Origin: Butyrivibrio sp.
GTDB lineage: Bacteria > Bacillota_A > Clostridia > Lachnospirales > Lachnospiraceae
Assembly: GCA_017996845.1 (NCBI GenBank)
Contig: JAGOGF010000024.1
Span: 1-9,453 of the forward strand
DNA: 9,453 bases
Reading direction: 5' to 3'
Shown: positions 5,727-9,453 of the stretch, one piece after another
Layout: every line of letters starts with the position of its first letter
How positions within the stretch are numbered: position 1 is the first letter of the stretch
The notes under the pieces: generated by a model
Database searches by the model: none
What the model saw: only the letters and a program-made list of their open reading frames with translations
Told to the model about the DNA's origin: nothing
Program-made: the position numbers and the translations under genes

Positions 5727-8354
5727 TCACCCTTCTTGCACTTTGCCGGTTACCGGAGGATGGATCGCGGCTGCCACAAGCGCATTATCCTTTACATCAA
5801 ATTCAATACGATCATGCGGATTAACCTGATCTTCCAGAATCAGTTTTGCTGACATGGTTTCCACATATTTCTGGATATACCTTTTGAGCGGTCTTGCACC
5901 ATATGTTGGATCATAAGCATGATCCGCGATATATTCCTGCGCCTGAGGCGTCAGGCTGATACTGATCTCTCTGTCTGAAAGTCTTCTGTTCAGATCCTCC
6001 ACAATCAATCGGATAATTCCGCTGATATTGCCTCTTGTCAAAGGACGGAACATAATGATCTCATCCAGACGATTTAGAAATTCCGGTCTGAAATGAGCCC
6101 GTAGTTCCTCCATGGACAAGTTCTGTGCTTCCTCACTGATGCTGCCGTCTGCACCGATCCCGTCCAGCAGATACTGCGCTCCGATGTTACTGGTCATGAT
6201 TAGAATCGTATTCTTAAAGTCAACCGTTCGTCCCTGTGAATCCGTGATTCTTCCATCATCCAACACCTGTAACAAAATGTTGAATACATCCGGATGTGCC
6301 TTTTCTATTTCATCAAACAGAACAACCGCATAGGGTTTTCTTCTGACCGCTTCTGTCAGCTGTCCCCCTTCTTCATATCCGACATATCCCGGAGGCGCTC
6401 CGATCAGTCTTGATACACTGTATTTCTCCATGTACTCGCTCATATCAATCCGGACGATATTATTTTCATCATCAAAAAGCGATGCTGCAAGTGATTTTGC
6501 AAGTTCGGTCTTTCCTACCCCGGTAGGCCCCAGAAACAGGAATGAACCGATCGGTTTGGTCGGATCCTTAATGCCTGCCTTGGAACGCATAATTGCCTCT
6601 GCAACCTTTGTAACTGCTTCATCCTGTCCGACAACGCGTTTATGCAGTTCATCTCCAAGATGCAAGGTTTTATTGCGTTCACTCTCTGTCAGTCTTGAAA
6701 CCGGAATCCCCGTCCATTTGGATATGATCCTTGCAATTTCTTCTTCACTGACACGTTCCCTGACAAGCGAAATCTCTTCTTCATTCGCATTGTCCGCTTC
6801 TGCCTTTTCCGCCTGTGTCAGTTCCTTTTCCAGTTGTGGCAGTCTTCCATACTGCAGTTCTGCAGACTTTGCATAATTTCCGTTGCGATTCTCTATTTCG
6901 ATTTCTGATTTTATCGCATCAATCTCCTTACGGATATTCGCACGTTTTTCAACTGCAGTCTTTTCATTCTGCCATTTTGCACTGCGATTATCATAATCTG
7001 CCTGCAACTCCGACATTTCCTTCTGCAGCGTTATGAGACGCTCTTTACTGAGGGAATCATCTTCTTTTTTCAGGGAGCTTTCTTCTATTTTCAGCTGTGT
7101 GATTTTTCTGTTGAGTTCATCCAATTCGGTCGGCTGAGAATCCAGTTCCGTTTTAATCAGTGCGCAGGCTTCATCTACAAGGTCGATTGCCTTATCCGGC
7201 AGAAATCTGTCTGAAATATACCGGTTCGATAAAACAGCTGCGCTTACAAGTGCATTATCCATGATCTTCACGCCATGGAACACTTCATACCGTTCTCTGA
7301 GACCTCTCAAAATGGCAATGGTGTCCTCAACCGTAGGTTCTGTTACCATTACAGGCTGAAAACGTCTTTCAAGTGCAGCATCCTTCTCAATATACTGTCT
7401 GTATTCATTTAATGTAGTCGCACCGATACAATGCAGTTCACCACGTGCCAGCATCGGTTTGAGCATATTGCCGGCATCCAAGGATCCGTCTGTCTTACCT
7501 GCTCCTACAATGGTATGCAGCTCATCAATGAACAGAATGATCTCTCCATCACTTTTTTTCACATCCTCCAGTACTGCCTTCAGCCGTTCTTCAAATTCTC
7601 CCCGGTATTTGGCTCCTGCAACAAGTGAACCCATGTCCAATGAAAATATTTTTTTATCTTTCAGTCCAAGCGGTACATCACCACCTGCGATTCGCTGCGC
7701 AAGTGCCTCCACAACTGCTGTTTTGCCAACTCCGGGTTCTCCGATCAGCACCGGATTATTTTTTGTTTTTCTGGACAGGATCTGTATCACGCTTCGAATC
7801 TCAGAGTCACGTCCGATAACCGGATCCAGTTTCTGTTCCTTCGCCTTTGCCACAAGCTCTGTTCCGTATTTGGAAAGCGTGTCATAAGTTGCTTCCGGGT
7901 TATCTGTTGTAACCGTTCTGTTTCCTCTTACCTCCTGCAGTACCTGGAGAAAGCTGTTCCGGTTGATTCCAAACTGACTGAAAATGTCTTTCACTTCTTT
8001 TGCCGCATGTTTGATCATTGCAAGAAAAAGATGTTCAACCGAAACATATTCATCGCCAAGCGGTTTCAGTTCATCCTCCGCACTTACCAGCACTTTGTTC
8101 AGATCAGCTCCTACATATGGCTGTCCGCCCTGCACTTTGGTTCGTTTCTGGAGTGACTGTTCCACACGGCTGGTAAAAGTCTGTTTATCGATTCCCATCT
8201 TTTCAATCAGCTTCAGAATCAGACTGTCCTCTATGGTCAACAGACTATACAACAGATGCTCCTGCGCAATTTCCTGGTTACCATAATCATATGCGATTTT
8301 CTCACAGCCATTCACTGCTTCTATCGATTTTTGCGTAAATTTCTGTATATTCAT
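5727..8354 (-). CDS. clpB: ATP-dependent disaggregase ClpB
   Basis: An 875-residue class I Clp/Hsp100 protein, the hexameric cytosolic ATPase that threads aggregated proteins through its pore together with DnaK. The N-domain (about 1-145) carries two Clp-N repeats. NBD1 has Walker A GEPGVGKT (205-212), Walker B IILFIDE (272-278), pore loop [10 protein letters not shown] with Tyr250, and arginine fingers in ALERRF. A long charged coiled-coil middle domain spans about 405-525, which separates ClpB from the shorter ClpC/ClpA. NBD2 has Walker A GPTGVGKT (609-616), Walker B VVLFDE (677-682), pore loop [13 protein letters not shown] with Tyr657, and sensor 2 GARPLKR (Arg821). There is no ClpP-docking loop of the IGF/LGF type that I can see. 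The length is normal. The AAGGGG Shine-Dalgarno ends 5 bases before the ATG. It is followed by a DUF4250 gene in the same unit. Confidence 0.97.
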   Translation of the reverse strand: MNIQKFTQKSIEAVNGCEKIAYDYGNQEIAQEHLLYSLLTIEDSLILKLIEKMGIDKQTFTSRVEQSLQKRTKVQGGQPYVGADLNKVLVSAEDELKPLGDEYVSVEHLFLAMIKHAAKEVKDIFSQFGINRNSFLQVLQEVRGNRTVTTDNPEATYDTLSKYGTELVAKAKEQKLDPVIGRDSEIRSVIQILSRKTKNNPVLIGEPGVGKTAVVEALAQRIAGGDVPLGLKDKKIFSLDMGSLVAGAKYRGEFEERLKAVLEDVKKSDGEIILFIDELHTIVGAGKTDGSLDAGNMLKPMLARGELHCIGATTLNEYRQYIEKDAALERRFQPVMVTEPTVEDTIAILRGLRERYEVFHGVKIMDNALVSAAVLSNRYISDRFLPDKAIDLVDEACALIKTELDSQPTELDELNRKITQLKIEESSLKKEDDSLSKERLITLQKEMSELQADYDNRSAKWQNEKTAVEKRANIRKEIDAIKSEIEIENRNGNYAKSAELQYGRLPQLEKELTQAEKAEADNANEEEISLVRERVSEEEIARIISKWTGIPVSRLTESERNKTLHLGDELHKRVVGQDEAVTKVAEAIMRSKAGIKDPTKPIGSFLFLGPTGVGKTELAKSLAASLFDDENNIVRIDMSEYMEKYSVSRLIGAPPGYVGYEEGGQLTEAVRRKPYAVVLFDEIEKAHPDVFNILLQVLDDGRITDSQGRTVDFKNTILIMTSNIGAQYLLDGIGADGSISEEAQNLSMEELRAHFRPEFLNRLDEIIMFRPLTRGNISGIIRLIVEDLNRRLSDREISISLTPQAQEYIADHAYDPTYGARPLKRYIQKYVETMSAKLILEDQVNPHDRIEFDVKDNALVAAAIHPPVTGKVQEG
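5731..5735 (-). promoter_or_regulatory. Ribosome binding site of the DUF4250 gene, inside the clpB end
   Basis: GAAGG (minus strand) lies in the last codons of clpB and is 9 bases from the ATG at 5721, but it abuts the GTG at 5730. The spacing decides the start in favour of ATG. Because the site is embedded in clpB just ahead of its stop codon, translation of the two genes is probably coupled. Confidence 0.6.
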
Positions 8355-8414
8355 GATATCCCCTTTTCTGCTTTTTCCTGAAAATGCCCTGCCTGTTATG
8401 TTTGTTCTATACCA

Positions 8415-8442
8415 AGTGTAACATTGTTTTTGGGAAAATCAA
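8415..8442 (-). promoter_or_regulatory. Candidate sigma-A promoter of clpB
   Basis: The minus strand has -35 TTGATT (8442-8437, four of six) and -10 TACACT (8420-8415, four of six) separated by 16 bases, with a TG dinucleotide one base before the -10. The start site would be near 8408, giving a leader of about 54 nt. The 166-base gap between the LCP gene and clpB (8355-8520) otherwise shows only A/T-rich sequence. I found neither a CIRCE repeat (TTAGCACTC-N9-GAGTGCTAA) nor a CtsR-like GGTCAAA repeat. Confidence 0.5.
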
Positions 8443-8520
8443 TATTCAAATCATTAAGGATTCATAAACAGTCATAAAAAACCAATAAACCAGTTAACCC
8501 GCTTTGCACGTCTTCATCTT

Positions 8521-9453
8521 TCACTTCAGATAAGGCTTCACATCGGATGCAATCTGCCCGCTATAGGTCTGCACCGTATCTGAAACCTGATAATCCGTAT
8601 CTCCGAATAAGAATGCATGCAGCTCCTTTACGTTTCCTGCAAGTGTCACCGGAATTACACAGTCTCCCTTGCTTTTTCCCAGATTTGCGGTTGCAATCGC
8701 ATCTGCAAATGGAAACCCACTGGTATCCGACATTTTATATTTACCGAATCCTGTCATCAAACTGACCAGTTCTGTCATTCCAAAAGAGGTATGCGTCCAT
8801 TTGGTCATATCCTGTGCCACATTTAAAATTGCCGTCACAGGCGCTTTCCGAATACCGCTGATGGTTTCTGTCAGAACCGTTCTCTGGCGCAGCGCTCGTT
8901 TGAAATCATTTCCTGCGGTATATCTGATTCTGCAGTAAGCCGTTGCCTGCAGTCCATTCAAAATCTGTTCTCCTGTCTGCGTTACCGGTGTATAACTCAC
9001 CCCCAGTTCCTGTGCCATCGTAGACTGGTAGTTGTTCAGATGCTGAATCTCATCTTCTTCCACATTAATGGATATCCCTCCGATATCATCAATGATGTCG
9101 GCAAGACCGCCAAAACCAATCGTCACGTAATCACTGATATTCATGTCCAGATTGGCGTTCAGCATATTAATTGCCTGTTCTGCCCCGCCATATGCATATG
9201 CCGCATTGCACTTGGTATATTGATCATTCCCGACATTCAGATAGGTATCCCGATAAACGGATACCAGTTTGATCTGTCCGTCTTTTTTATTGATAGACAT
9301 GATGATAATAGAATCTGTTCTTGTCTTTTCTCCCAGATTTCCTTCCGTGGAATCCACACCAAAAAGAACTATGTTGGTATAGTTTTTCATATCTCCATTT
9401 GAAATATTTGTCTCACCCGAAATCTTTTTTAAATCATTGTTTTTTAAATCATT
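8521..9453 (-). CDS. LytR-CpsA-Psr (LCP) family cell-wall polymer ligase, 5' end missing
   Basis: LCP proteins are membrane-anchored enzymes that transfer wall teichoic acid, capsule or similar polymers from a lipid carrier to peptidoglycan; some were first described as transcription attenuators. The frame stays open through base 9453, so the fragment is the C-terminal 310 residues and the ATG at 9390 is internal. That Met lies directly before the first core strand (YTNIVLFGVDS), leaving no room for the usual N-terminal membrane segment, which must lie beyond the edge. Core motifs (fragment numbering): Asp34 in FGVDS, Arg45 and Asp47 in TRTDSI, Arg68-Asp69 in VSVYRDTY, and Arg175, Arg177, Arg186, Arg189 and Arg191 in the stretch from YCRIRYT to RQR, which bind the polyprenyl pyrophosphate and metal. 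The catalytic core looks complete. The polymer attached cannot be told from sequence. No convincing terminator follows the stop. Confidence 0.93.
   Translation of the reverse strand, partial: NDLKNNDLKKISGETNISNGDMKNYTNIVLFGVDSTEGNLGEKTRTDSIIIMSINKKDGQIKLVSVYRDTYLNVGNDQYTKCNAAYAYGGAEQAINMLNANLDMNISDYVTIGFGGLADIIDDIGGISINVEEDEIQHLNNYQSTMAQELGVSYTPVTQTGEQILNGLQATAYCRIRYTAGNDFKRALRQRTVLTETISGIRKAPVTAILNVAQDMTKWTHTSFGMTELVSLMTGFGKYKMSDTSGFPFADAIATANLGKSKGDCVIPVTLAGNVKELHAFLFGDTDYQVSDTVQTYSGQIASDVKPYLK
9424..9453 (-). repeat. Two-copy 15-bp tandem repeat in the LCP gene
   Basis: On the minus strand AATGATTTAAAAAAC is followed at once by AATGATTTAAAAAAG, identical except for the last base. In the LCP frame the copies encode NDLKN and NDLKK, in the linker just before the LCP core. 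The right edge of the window cuts the array, so the copy number is unknown. Confidence 0.8.

Noticed and set aside
6430..7887. Long plus-strand open frames opposite clpB (for example 6430-6876 and 7459-7887)
   Set aside because: They lie entirely antisense to a well-supported clpB, are Ser/Phe-rich as expected from reverse reading of its codons, and match no family I know.
8476..8497. Possible terminator after the LCP gene
   Set aside because: The A run at 8476-8481 gives U6 on the minus strand, but the only adjacent stem is 6 bp with three G-U pairs and runs into the U tract; too weak to call.
1..9453. CRISPR array, insertion sequence, phage, defence or toxin-antitoxin system
   Set aside because: No spaced direct repeats, terminal inverted repeats, transposase or matching domains were found; nearly all bases are explained by housekeeping or envelope genes.

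Overview
The window looks like an ordinary chromosomal segment of a Gram-positive, anaerobic Clostridia bacterium, most likely in the Lachnospiraceae. This rests on the combination of the DUF4364, DUF4250 and DUF5722 families, a Clostridia-style GlmM and ClpB, a LytR-CpsA-Psr protein with the YRD variant motif, sigma-A type promoters and moderate G+C. The taxon is an inference from family recognition, not from a database search. Every gene lies on the minus strand, so transcription runs from high to low coordinates.

In transcription order: (1) A LytR-CpsA-Psr (LCP) cell-wall ligase, cut by the right edge; its frame is still open at base 9453. (2) A 166-base gap with a candidate sigma-A promoter, then clpB (disaggregase), followed 5 bases after its stop by a 63-residue DUF4250 protein. 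A strong intrinsic terminator (5462-5498) ends this clpB-DUF4250 unit. (3) A candidate extended -10 promoter, then a tightly packed four-gene unit: glmM (aminosugar precursor for peptidoglycan), rarA (replication-associated AAA+ ATPase, 3 bases later), a membrane-anchored DUF5722 protein resembling a clan GH-A glycosidase (overlapping the rarA end), and a DUF4364 winged-helix protein (21 bases later). No terminator is visible after DUF4364. (4) A near-consensus promoter 23 bases past the DUF4364 stop drives a tRNA-Thr(GGU) at the left edge.

The genes fall into two themes: cell-envelope construction or remodelling (LCP, GlmM, DUF5722) and stress or genome maintenance (ClpB, RarA). Two small families of unknown role (DUF4250, DUF4364) are embedded in these units. 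I see no mobile element, CRISPR array, phage gene, toxin-antitoxin pair or defence cassette. Nothing in the window clearly amounts to a new multi-gene system. The least explained parts are the DUF5722 ectoenzyme candidate, the clpB-coupled DUF4250 protein and the DUF4364 putative regulator.
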